Assembly (NCBI GenBank): GCA_963995505.1
Contig: OZ023192.1
Coordinates: 16,475,001-16,539,000, forward strand
Length of the DNA: 64,000 bases
Reading direction: 5' to 3'
Source of the DNA: Hypericum androsaemum
Lineage: Eukaryota; Streptophyta; Magnoliopsida; Malpighiales; Hypericaceae
Position numbers and translations under genes: made by a program. Below the pieces are notes generated by a model. It made no database searches and was not told where the DNA came from. It worked only from the letters and a program-made list of their open reading frames with translations. Positions 1 through 9,985 of this stretch are shown one piece after another. Every line of letters starts with the position of its first letter. Position 1 is the stretch's first letter.

Positions 1-675
1 GTCGCAATCCCATTCTTCACCATAAACAGTCATCGATGATTGTTCACCGGGATGAGTTAGAGCGAGTTCACCGTATTGTTGTTCTCGGTATTGTTGTTCC
101 TCTTCTTCTACTACTTCTTCTTCATCTTCGTCTTCTTCTGCTTCATTTTCGTCTTCTTCTGCTTCGTCTTCGTCTTCTACTTCTTCTGCTTCGTCTTCAT
201 GATCAAAATTGTATGTGGCATATGGACCCGTCTCTCTAGGATCATTTTCAAACCAATCAAATATTGGTTCATGAGCAACATCCATCCCCGTTGACGTACC
301 AGCTTCAACGACAAACGGGTTGTAATTATTAACCCTCTTTTCCACAATGATTGTAAGCTTAATCTCCTTCACCATTGGTCCAAAGAAGTTAATCATGGTC
401 TCCAGCATTATCCTAACATCTTCATCGTCGTTAATAAACATTGGACCAAATTGTCCTCTTCCAAATGGACATCTAAATATCAATGGCCCAAATTCTTCAT
501 TTGGACCTATTGGGATCTTTTCGTTAACTTTTTTCCGCAAGATATTGTATCTAACAAATGCTGCATGAAACTTCAACTTCTCTTTCCTACCACCTTGGTA
601 ATCAAAACCGGTTTCATTGTTGTTGAAAATTACTCCATCGTATTTCAACTTTATTCTTATAACCCGGTTAGCCAT
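1..675 (-). CDS. 5' part of a probable MULE-type transposase gene, running off the window edge
   Basis: The minus strand is open without a stop from an ATG at 675 to base 1 (225 codons), so the 3' part lies outside the window. The protein starts MANRVIRIKLKYDGV and has a basic/hydrophobic first half (residues 1-130), followed by a very acidic Glu/Asp-rich stretch (about residues 160-205). Plant Mutator-like (MuDR) transposases often have such an N-terminus: a short beta-rich domain, then an acidic linker ahead of the zinc-finger and transposase core. None of the core is visible, so the assignment rests on N-terminal style only. The start is supported by a good splice acceptor eight bases upstream (TTGTTGTAG, AG at 685-684). 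Codon use looks coding throughout. An unrelated acidic nuclear protein is possible. Confidence 0.55.
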   Translation of the reverse strand, partial: MANRVIRIKLKYDGVIFNNNETGFDYQGGRKEKLKFHAAFVRYNILRKKVNEKIPIGPNEEFGPLIFRCPFGRGQFGPMFINDDEDVRIMLETMINFFGPMVKEIKLTIIVEKRVNNYNPFVVEAGTSTGMDVAHEPIFDWFENDPRETGPYATYNFDHEDEAEEVEDEDEAEEDENEAEEDEDEEEVVEEEEQQYREQQYGELALTHPGEQSSMTVYGEEWDCD

Positions 676-683
676 TATGAATA

Positions 684-1230
684 CTACAACAAAAGAAAAC
701 AGTATGCAATTCTATATTAGCAACACAAAACATAATTTATATTAACGAAAATATCATATAAACATACATTCTTCTCCATCAATTTTTTGGTCCGAGACCA
801 CCTTAAGAACCAGATGAAATTTAATCGGACTGGCAGGGTGGTCACTTTTTGTACTCGACCATCCGGAATTTACCAAGAAAAAATTCACAATCTGACCGGT
901 CCGACCGACCCGACCGGTCCGACTCATTAAACCGGTCTGGCCATTGGGGTTGGTCAGTTTATAAAATTCGCACACCCACAAAATTTTAAACAATCAGATA
1001 TCACACTCAAAAAATATAAGGAATTAATAATTTCAAAAGCTAACATATACTAATTATTTTTAATTAATGAACAAACTCTACATATATACACCCACAAAAT
1101 TTTAAACAATCAGATATCACACTCAAAAAATAGAAACAATTAATAATTTCACAGCTAAAATATACTAATTATTTTTAATTAATGAACAAACTCTACATAT
1201 ATACCAAAATATTAAAGTAAATTAATTTAC
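684..1230 (-). other. 5'-UTR intron of the edge gene
   Basis: On the minus strand a donor CCAAAACCAG|GTAAATTAAT (GT at 1230-1229) and an acceptor TTTTGTTGTAG (AG at 685-684) bracket a 547-base AT-rich stretch. It contains a 116-base tandem duplication and several CCGGTC-type GC clusters (780-960). The upstream exon (1231 to about 1320) carries no in-frame link to the ATG at 675, so it would be a non-coding leader. Splice sites were read by eye. Confidence 0.5.
973..1204. repeat. 116-base tandem duplication, two copies
   Basis: Units begin CACCCACAAAATTTTAAAC at 973 and again at 1089 and run through CTCTACATATATA. They differ at only a few positions (for example ATATAAGGAATT versus ATAGAAACAATT). 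The duplication lies inside the inferred 5'-UTR intron. Confidence 0.9.
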
Positions 1231-1328
1231 CTGGTTTTGGGCAGGGTCTTCTATGGTGGTACGCAGGACGTCTTCGTATGGATGACAAAAGGCTTCTGCG
1301 AGGTATCCATTATATAGGCGATATGATG

Positions 1329-1522
1329 ACCAAGATCCGACCAAAAAAGTCGGATCTTGGACCAATATGATAAATTCGACAAAAAATGTCGGATCTTGGT
1401 CATATCCGAAATCTCCTTTTCAGATTTCGGATATGGCCTATCGACCAAGATCCGACTAAAAAAGTCGGATCTTGGTCATCCGATAAAAAAAGTCGGATCT
1501 TGGTCCAAGATCCGACTTTTTC
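1329..1522. repeat. Array of palindromic hairpin units (AAGATCCGAC / GTCGGATCTT)
   Basis: ACCAAGATCCGAC and its inverse GTCGGATCTTGGT alternate, separated by short A-rich loops: at 1329-1361, 1376-1401, 1443-1476 and 1483-1521. A further inverted pair, CATATCCGAAATCT and AGATTTCGGATATG, sits between them (1400-1436). Each unit could form a stem of about 13 base pairs. The array lies in or just upstream of the leader exon of the minus-strand edge gene, so it may be transcribed. No function is claimed. Confidence 0.85.
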
Positions 1523-2742
1523 TGGCGTCCGTGCCACGTGGACACCGTCCCCGCAATACTTTCATTTCGGACGCTTTTTTCACAAAAAAAAGGTGAATAG
1601 TAACACCATAAAGAAAAAAACCCCTATATTGTTGGGTCTAGCGGTACGAATTTGAGCCGTCTTTTCCATGGCCCTATTAATTTTTCATCAATTTTTGGAT
1701 TACTTGTCGAATTGGGTGGTGAGGGGCCCACGCAACAAAAGTCCAGAAAGTAACGCCGCGTAGGCAACTTCTCAAAAATGTGTGGAAGGAAATTAATAAA
1801 GGGGACACGATTAGACATCCAACGGTTACTATTCTCTCCCTTGGTCTTCCCTTTAATTTTCCCAATTCTCCCCTCTATAGTTGATATTTTTAATCATTGG
1901 ATAATAATATTTCATGATGTCATATGCATGCAGTTAATGCATTATAATAATTTTAAAAAATACACCATCAACAACATATTTTTACCAATTTTCAGTTAAA
2001 AAAGTAGAGATATTTTACCAACTCCTTAGTAATTCTCAGTCGGGCAAACTTTGGTTCATTCTTGGTCATTATAGTTTTTTTCCTTTTCAAAAAGACCAAA
2101 ACCAAACCAGAGTCAACCGGATCGATCCGGAATAAAATGTTTTGGATATAATTCTGAACAATTTTTTGGCTCGATTCAGACCGATTTCACAGTTTAGTGT
2201 TTTTTTCTTACCCTAATTCTAACGTGAAACGCAATAACGAGGTTTTGACTTTTGAGTAACGCGGAGTTTACGATAAACGATAAGTGGAAACTTTATATAT
2301 TTTTTAATATGTTCAACAAAATCCGCATATTAACATGTCACACCGAAACCTCAGAATTTTCGAAAAGTGATCTTAATGGTTGGATATTTAATTTTTTTTA
2401 GAAGCGGTTGGATATTTAATTGGAACATAGAGAGAGGGGTTTTTTTGTTTCGTTGGTTTATACATTATTATCTTATAATGATTCAAATTTAAATTAGATA
2501 AATTGTTTGAATATAATATATTTTTTAACACATTTTTAATATTGTTATATTTTTCAAGATTTAAACTCTAAATTTTGTTAAACTATAGATTAGGGGAGTT
2601 TAAGAAAATGGGGACGAGGGGAATGACAACACATGAGGGGCTGTCCATGTGACCACCTGCCAACCAGGCAGTGACCATCTGCTTCCTTCAAGGCGCTGCC
2701 CCCACCTTTGTCTTAGCTGGGCGCCACCTGACTCACTCTCTT
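1523..2742. other. Non-coding interval upstream of the edge gene
   Basis: 1523-1860 is the presumed promoter side of the minus-strand gene and holds mixed-composition DNA without a convincing reading frame. 1860-2640 is AT-rich. 2640-2740 is more GC-rich and ends at the target site of the adjacent retroposon. No gene was recognised. Confidence 0.6.
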
Positions 2743-3081
2743 TTTTTTTTTTGGAAGTGGAGGGGCAAAGACTCCTAGGTATATAATCAAAATGGTAACA
2801 TACAACCTACTAAGTACAAGACCTTCTCTCGATTTTTTGTGAGGTTGCGACCACCGGCCTCTTTAAAATCCTATCACAAGAAAACTCAGTGGAAAAAACC
2901 CGTGATAGAAAAAGAGTACATTGGGGAGAAAATTCTCCCTTGACGTTTGGTGTATCGCATAATCTGGCATTGCACCGTCACTAGAAAATACAACTCGAGA
3001 AAAAGAGTCCCTCTTAGCTCCAAACCATCAACAATTCTAGACATACGAGTACAACGTGGGAGGCTAACTCCCTGCCATCAA
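2743..3081 (-). mobile_element. Non-LTR retrotransposon insertion (truncated LINE or SINE)
   Basis: The segment is flanked by a 16-base direct repeat, CCTGACTCACTCTCTT at 2727-2742 and CCTGACCCACTCTCTT at 3082-3097 (one mismatch). A poly-T run follows the left copy (2741-2752), which is a poly-A tail on the minus strand. A long variable target duplication plus a tail is the hallmark of target-primed reverse transcription. The body (about 327 bases) has no reading frame I recognise and no obvious tRNA-like head, so a 5'-truncated LINE end is somewhat more likely than a SINE. Confidence 0.75.
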
Positions 3082-3097
3082 CCTGACCCACTCTCTT

Positions 3098-5350
3098 CTT
3101 GCTAGACTAAATCACACGACTCCACGTGGCAGATATGATATACCCACGTGGCATCCCCAGTTATGTGCTAGATTTTTTTTACAAGTTTGAGAAAAATTAT
3201 AGTGTAACTAACTAGTTCGATATTATTTGGCTGATTTGGTCCCATCTTCGTCCTTCTGGAACAAGTGAGTCGTCGACGTTTGTGTCCAATAATTTGTGGT
3301 CCAATTATTTACGTATTTAAATTTTATTATATTGATAAATTTAATTATAATTCGTTCAAAATTATAAAAGAGAAAAAATCAATTTTAGAGAGTAGTAACA
3401 TAAGTGATTATTCACAACTTTTTGAGAATTAGATTATTCATAACTAATCTGCCAAAAAATTCTCATAACTAAGATTTACGATTTCGGGTTACACTTGTAA
3501 AAAAATATTTATTAATTTTTGTTACAGCGATTCTCATATAGTTAGATATAGCTTATCAGTTTAATATCAAATATCAATTGGGATTGTATGTCCGCGCTCG
3601 ATTAATTCTAGATATATTATTTGGTATTCTAACTTATGTATAAAGATGATAATACTAACTATCGGTTGACATCACTAACTTAGGATGGAGAAAAAAAAAC
3701 CAACCTTCTGCGAGAATTTTAATGGGTCAACTAATTTGGTATGCTTTCACTTATATTTAATGTCTATATAATTACAATATAATAAGATAAATTACCAACT
3801 AATGGATCCAATGTGGTAAACTTTTGCTTAATTTATGAATGGATTTGGGAAAACTTTTCGGTGCATTATTTAATTAGCCGCGATGTGTAATTTGACTATA
3901 AGAATTTAATACTATATATACTTTAACAGAGTAGAATATATATTAGTTCAATAATACTGGTAAATTTTCTTTTGGAAATTTAACGAGATAATACGTACTT
4001 ATTTGTACATTAATGTTTCACTAGTTATAGGTTTAGTTTGCTTGTCTTTCGGTGTTAAACGTTACAGGCATAAGAGAGGTTTTTTTGGAATTGTAATTTT
4101 TTTACATGACAAAATTATTATTTGAATTATGAATTTCCTAATATTTAGTACGTCTTATACTTTAAGACTATAAAGTTATAAGCCATTTTGACAGTGGAGG
4201 AGATTTTGTCGACACATTTGACATTTTAATTATATAAACTTGTTGTTTCCACACAAAAAAGATAAACTTGTTGTTAGGTACGAACTACGAAGTGACATTT
4301 TTCAATTTTTTGGCTCTATCTGGTTGCCGACTTCGATTTTTGATGTACTCGTGACGGTCATTGACCATAATGTCGTTGACGAAAACGTAGAAGAGGACGG
4401 TTAAATTAACGTCGGTTCATCTAATCCTAGTCGTACGTAACTTAATTTTTTAAAGAATATTTTGAGTTCAAATTTTACAAATACTAAATATTCTCAGCAG
4501 AGTTAGCTTTAAATAAAGTCTAACGGACTATAATATGTGATATTTTAAGGAAAAAAAAGGAAGACAGTCAAAAGACAGGATCAATGTGAAACTATCTTTT
4601 AGAAAGGTAGAGGATTGTCGGTTAGAACTTGGAAAGGGTTGAATAAATGGTGATGGGGGGGGCATTATTGTAATAACAGTGTGGCTATCTTGTACCTAAA
4701 GTCTACAGCTATTAGCTAGTTATGAATGGGAATTTGTACCATGTGCTTATTTACAACCTACATCAACCAATTAATTCATAATTGGTCTAAAAAGTTTTTA
4801 GTTAAAATTATTGAAAACACAATAATAACGTTAAATATTTGTCTTGTAATTTTAAAAATTTTTCAAAAATTATACATATCTCAAATTTGGATTAGTGAAC
4901 TATTTTTATGGAATACACTAAAACGAAACAAGTTGTGCTCTAACTAATTATGGTATTATTTCGAGTTTTTATATTCGTGGGTACCAGAGATTTGGGATGA
5001 CTTTCTAAGACTACGTTTATTGGATCCGCTCACCCAATAAACAGTAACTCGTTCGGATATTGAATTCAAACGTATTTTCGACATCCATTTGTAGCTCGAT
5101 TTATTTTTTTCTAATTTTTTATTCCAACTTTTGTAATCTTAATTTAGTTATTTAATTTTAATTTTTTGTTATAATTATGGATGCATAATTTTATATATTT
5201 ATTGTAATTTATATGTAAACATAAATTAAATTATAGATAATATGTGGATGAGAGATAAATTAATTATTTATTTGATTATCGGATTGTATGAGATCACCAA
5301 TAAAGATGGTAAAAGATTGGGTTGGATTGAATAGTAGTATGATGAGAGAA
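3098..5350. other. Non-coding AT-rich interval
   Basis: This stretch is strongly AT-rich with stops in all frames and only short chance reading frames (for example 4726-4947). I saw no splice-supported gene, RNA gene or bounded transposon in it. Confidence 0.6.
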
Positions 5351-5356
5351 GATGAC

Positions 5357-5690
5357 TTTCGGTTGGGGAGCCACAACTTTTTATTTCGGAGTTCGATTGA
5401 GTTGATTCAAGTTGTTTGTGAAGGTGAGACATATATTTACAACTTTTTAGTTTATGACTTCTCCAAATTTGGTGTATAAGACTGTCGAAAAATGTTTGAA
5501 GTCAATAGTCGAGCGAGTTACGAGGACAAGTTTCGGTTGGGGAGCAGAAATTTCTTAATCCGGAGTCCGATTGAGTTGATTAAAGTTGCTTTGGGAAGGT
5601 GAGACATATATCTACAACTTTCTAGTTTATGATTTCTCCAAATTTGGAGTAAAAGACTATCAAAAATATATTTGAATTTAATATTTTACC
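5357..5690. repeat. Diverged tandem duplication, about 174-base unit
   Basis: TTTCGGTTGGGGAGC begins at 5357 and again at 5531. The shared order continues through CGATTGAGTTGATT, GGTGAGACATATAT, ACAACTTT and TTTCTCCAAATTTGG. The copies differ by substitutions and small indels, so the duplication is old. A short open frame (5288-5479) covers unit 1 only and is not conserved in unit 2. Confidence 0.8.
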
Positions 5691-7420
5691 GAGTTATACG
5701 CGTTCAAAGTTGGAATACAAGATTGTGTAACAAAATATGTTAATATTGAAATCTATTTATAGAGAATTGAAAATTACTAATTTTCATATTTTTATCAAAA
5801 TATAATATTAATTATGATAACCAAACAAATAATATTCACTAGTATCTATTTCAACGAATAATATTGTATCACGTATTATTAGGATTAGATTGAGATTAAA
5901 AAAAATGATCGCGAACGTCGCTAGGTGAATCAAGCGGATCGTCCAAATACTCCCCCTTTTATTATTTTTATTTTTTATTTTGTCCTGTAGTGGTGAGCGC
6001 CTACATTCATATGACCCCGCTTCAATTAATAATTAGTGGCTCAAGTCTTTCTCGAATGTGCTAATTTATAAATACTACGACAAAGAATTCGTATTTGGAT
6101 TTTTAAAGAATAAATATTATTAAAATATCCGTATTTAAATATATAGATTAATACTAGTCGATTCTGAATTAGTTATCAATTCAGTAATCATTCGACCGAG
6201 TAAGTCTGACCACAATTTTAGAACCGACTGTTCTATGGTTCCGTAAATATGAAACCTGAATTAAAACTTCCCAAACAAGATTCTGAAACGATTCACGAAA
6301 ACGGAGGTTAGAGTTGAATTGATAGTTCAATTTTTTCAGAAAAATGAAAAATTATACAAATCTGATCGGGTCAATGGTTTCCATACAGATGATTTGCTAA
6401 AAGTCAAAATTGAAAACAAAATTTTCTAAAAAATTGTCATGGTTTAAATTATGTCTACCAAAAATATAGGTTAAACGATTCTATTAAAACCGTGACCACG
6501 GCCTACTTCGGATGCCAAAATTTAGTTTTGTGTGGCCAACTCATGTATTTCCTGAAAACCTCTTGGGATGGGTTGAGAACCGAGGGTGGTGGGAAAGAGG
6601 GGAAGAGACGAATACGAGCTTTGATCGTGCGGAGAGACACCAAGAAATGCCAGCTTTTTGCAAGGATTAATAAATGTCAATGCGTTTATTTCATGTACGA
6701 AAAGTTGACAACAAATTAAAGTTTGTCACCTTGGCGCGTACATCGTTTACCTAATTCGTGACAAACTATATAAATGAGTTTTTTTTTGGGTAAATAACTA
6801 TATAAATGAGCTAGTACCTAGTAGTTGACCTTTACACCTTTTTACAATAAAGTAATTTTAATATGATACTAATATGTATGAGAAAAGTGCGCTTCAGTAG
6901 CTCTTCATATGATGTACCATATCACAATATACTAAAGTACATTGTTCCATATTTATATTAAAATCTGCTTATAATAAAAAACTTAAATGTATAGTGATGA
7001 TGCAATTCCAAAACTTGTAAACAATATCAATTAATAATGTGATTACCACCCAAAAAATTAAATAATTTGATAATGTCAATAAGACTTCCCAACCGAAGCC
7101 TGTTAGGTCGAAGTTTACACGAGTTTTAACTTCGGCAACATGCCATGATACGAGACTTGTGCGAGAAACAACGAGTCACGAAATCAACTTGATCTAATAC
7201 TTTGTTAGAATCTTAGTGACAACTCAAAATTTTAAAATATGTTGATAGATTTTAAATAGAATCCAACAAACAAACCAATGTAGTAATCTGAACAAATTGC
7301 TTGATTAGGTACCATTTTCTAACTTTTACAACGCAGAAACTTTCTTTCAGGTACATGTGGATAACCGGTGATTAAAGATGTCATTAAATGGGAGATTGTT
7401 ATCTTATCCTACCTCTGAAT
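5691..7420. other. Non-coding AT-rich interval
   Basis: Only a short unsupported reading frame was seen (6492-6719). Bases 6770-6825 hold a small local repeat (CTATATAAATGAG twice). Nothing else was recognised. Confidence 0.55.
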
Positions 7421-7610
7421 CAATTTGAGGTTTTGGATTGAGTGGGGACAACATAAAAGTCGTCCCTACAGAGGGAATTTTATTTGAACTATCAGATAAA
7501 AATCGTGTCTACAGATCTGACAGTAATCAAAAATCGTGTCGAAAATCCAAAACTTTGATATATTTCAGTGGAGATAAATCTTATCCCCACTGAATCCAAC
7601 CCTCAATTTG
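7421..7610. mobile_element. MITE, about 190 bp, with imperfect terminal inverted repeats
   Basis: The left end CAATTTGAGGTTTTGGATTG followed by AGTGGGGA is mirrored by the right end, whose reverse complement reads CAAATTGAGGGTTGGATTC and then AGTGGGGA. The body has no coding potential and includes AAAATCGTGTC repeats. A related copy in opposite orientation lies near 11335-11462. I could not define a target duplication, so the superfamily is open. Confidence 0.75.
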
Positions 7611-8071
7611 ACAATGCCAGAATAATATTTTTTTTGACCTCCTCAATGCCAGAATAATTTAATAACTCGAGCAATGACCAATCTACTATTATATATTAAG
7701 AAACTTGCATTTTCTAGAACTTTTTTATCCCATTTTCCAAAGCGAAATATGACTCTTTAAACTTTTTTTTTTGACAATTTTCTTTAAATATTATTTAATT
7801 GCAACTCTCTCTTAATAAGGGTAATTTTCCAAAATAGAGTTTATTTCCCCGACAATTCCCTGAATGGGGTTGTCAGAGGATGTTTTCCTTGTCTGGGGTC
7901 GAGCCAGAAATCGCTTCAGCGGGAGCATTTTTCCTTTGCCAAAAACTGCTCCACCGGGAGCGATTTTCCTTTGCCAAAAAATGCTCCCGGTTGACCGGTT
8001 TTGTGTTGTCACTGAAAAAAAAATTAGCTACAGTGAGCAAGGGGGAGAAAATCCAAATAAAAACACACAGC

Positions 8072-8145
8072 AGCTCTTATTCGGAATCGAACCCAAAGAC
8101 CTCCACATTTTTAGATAAGCGCTCAAACCAACCGAACTACGAGAG
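8072..8145 (-). other. tRNA-like segment in the left arm of the foldback element
   Basis: Read on the minus strand, this is the counterpart of 9571-9644. It has a D-arm-like TAGTTCGGTTGG (A-box region) and GGGTTCGATTCC (B box, matching GGTTCGANNCC), with GCTCT...AGAGC ends. The arm orientation makes the two copies converge. It is a degenerate tRNA-derived or SINE-like sequence, not a functional tRNA gene. Confidence 0.6.
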
Positions 8146-9570
8146 CTTACTGATTTATAACTTTGTAATAAATAATATATTTCATAGATAAGGGTTCTAT
8201 GAAATATGTAACATATTAATTTTTAAATAAATATGTATTTGTATAAAATAATATTTTTTAAGTAAAAATGTAAAAATAATATATTTCATAAATACAAATT
8301 TATTTCATAAATAATATATTATATAAATACAAATAAATGTAATATAAATAAATAATAACATATTACATAAATATATATAATATATTACATAAATACATAT
8401 TTATTTAAAAAATAATATATTTCATATATTTATGAAATATATTATTTTTTAAGCTAGAAACCGCTCCATGGGAAGCTTTTTCTTTTTCGACCAAAAATAG
8501 CTCCATGGGGATACGTATTTATCTAAAAATAATATATTTATGAAATATTTTTCTTTTTCTTTTTCGACCAGAAACCGCTCCCCATGGACCGTTTTCTTGT
8601 TCGACCAAAAACCGCTCCCAATGGAGCGGTTTCTGGTATAAAAAAAAGGACCGGAGTCGGATTTTTCGACCAAAAACCGCTCCCCATGGAGCGGTTGCTG
8701 ACTTCTTCTTTTTTCGACTCCGGAGCAGTTTCCGACTTTTCCACCGCAATCACCATGTTAACTTTTCCCCCCCTTCAATTCTCTTGGCAATTATGTGCTT
8801 GTGTTTGATTGAATTGGGGCTGGGGTTTCTATTAGTTTAGATATGCGATGGCGTGGCATGTACCGGGATGAGGCATTCAGAGATGTTTGAATTTTCTTTA
8901 TCATTGTTGTTGTTTCAGTTCCTCCAAAGAGTATTCAGCCTCGTGAAGCCGCTTCCGTCTCCAATTGGATTGTTCTGGTCGAAAAAAAAGGACCGGAGAG
9001 TTTTCTTTTTCGACCAAAAACCGCTCCCAATGGAGCAGTTTTTGACTTCTTTTTTTTCCGACTCCGGTCCTTTTTTTTTCCGACCAGAAACCGCTCCATT
9101 GGGAGCGGTTTTTGGTCGAAAAAGAAAACGCTCCATGAGGAGCGGTTTCTGGTCGAAAAAGAAAAAGAAAAATATTTCATAAATATATTATTTTTAGATA
9201 AATACGTATCATAGAGCTATTTTTGGTCGAAAAAGAAAAAGCTTCCCATGAAGCGGTTTCTAGCTTAAAAAATAATATATTTCATAAATATATGAAATAT
9301 ATTATTTTTTAAATAAATACGTATTTATGTAATATATTATCTATATTTATGTAATATGTTATTATTTATTTATATTATATTTATTTGTATTTATATAATA
9401 TATTATTTATTAAATAAATTTGTATTTATGAAATATATTATTTTTACATTTTTACTTAAAAAATATTATTTTATACAAATACGTATTTATTTAAAAATTA
9501 ATATGTTACATATTTCATAGAACCCTTATCTATGAAATATATTATTTATTACAAAGTTATAAATCAGTAA

Positions 9571-9644
9571 GCTCTCGTAGTTCGGTTGGTTTGAGCGCTT
9601 ATCTAAAAATGTGGAGGTCCTTGGGTTCGATTCCGAATAAGAGC
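9571..9644 (+). other. tRNA-like segment in the right arm of the foldback element
   Basis: This 74-base stretch has tRNA proportions. The acceptor-like ends GCTCTCG and TAAGAGC pair with one mismatch and one wobble. The D arm GTTC...GAGC pairs with one G-U. The T-arm contains GGGTTCGATTCC. The would-be anticodon stem (CTTAT / TGTGG) does not pair, so the RNA is unlikely to be a working tRNA. The A-box and B-box spacing could still recruit RNA polymerase III. Confidence 0.6.
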
Positions 9645-9720
9645 CGTTGTGTGTTTTTATTTGGATTTTCTCCCCCTTGCTCACTGTAGCTAATTTTTTT
9701 TTTCAGTGACAACACAAAAC

Positions 9721-9895
9721 CGGTCAACCGGGAGCGTTTTTTGGTTTGGCAAAGGAAAAAACGCTCCCGGTGGAGCGGTTTGTGGCAAAGGAAAAAACGC
9801 TCCCGGTGGAGCGATTTTTGGCAAAGGAAAATCGCTCCCGGTGGAGCGGTTTTTGGCAAAGGAAAAATGCTCCCGCTGGAGCGGTTTCTGGCTCG
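9721..9895. repeat. Tandem GC-rich palindrome modules in the right arm
   Basis: Four to five modules of about 40 bases follow each other. Each has the form GGCAAAGGAAAA, then CGCTCCCGG, then TGGAGCGGTTTTT. The matching left-arm block (about 7900-7990) has fewer modules, so module number has changed since the arms were formed. Related CCGCTCC...GGAGCGG units with a GACCAAAAA flank occur at 8450-8700 and 9010-9255. Confidence 0.8.
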
Positions 9896-9985
9896 ATCCC
9901 AAACAAGGAAAATATCCCTTGACAACCCCATTCAGGGAATTGTCGGGAAAATAAACCCCCTTTTAGAAAATTAACTTCTTAATAA

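Larger units (their letters stand above)
7819..9976. mobile_element. Foldback-type Mutator-like element, 2158 bp, with very long inverted arms
   Basis: The element is framed by an exact 9-base direct repeat TCTTAATAA (7810-7818 and 9977-9985), the target-duplication length typical of Mutator-like elements. Two arms of roughly 930-1010 bases (7819 to about 8748, and about 8965 to 9976) are inverted copies of each other. In order from the outside each arm holds: a terminal GACAATTCCCTGAATGGGG block, GC-rich CGCTCC/GGAGCG palindrome modules, a tRNA-like segment, a long AT-rich ATATATTTCATA block, and a second set of palindrome modules (GACCAAAAACCGCTCC). The centre (about 8750-8965) is unique. 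No transposase is encoded, so it would need one in trans. The outer tips are only roughly alike (GGGTAATTTTCCAAAA versus GAAGTTAATTTTCTAAAA). Confidence 0.85.

Noticed and set aside
36..294. Leu/Phe-rich plus-strand reading frames
   Set aside because: They are the antisense of the acidic Glu/Asp stretch of the minus-strand edge gene.
8449..9182. Overlapping open frames on both strands of the foldback element
   Set aside because: They arise from repeated GC palindrome modules that lack stops; no domain or codon signature.
8072..9644. Functional tRNA genes in the foldback arms
   Set aside because: The anticodon stem does not pair and the T-stem has a mismatch; they are tRNA-like only.
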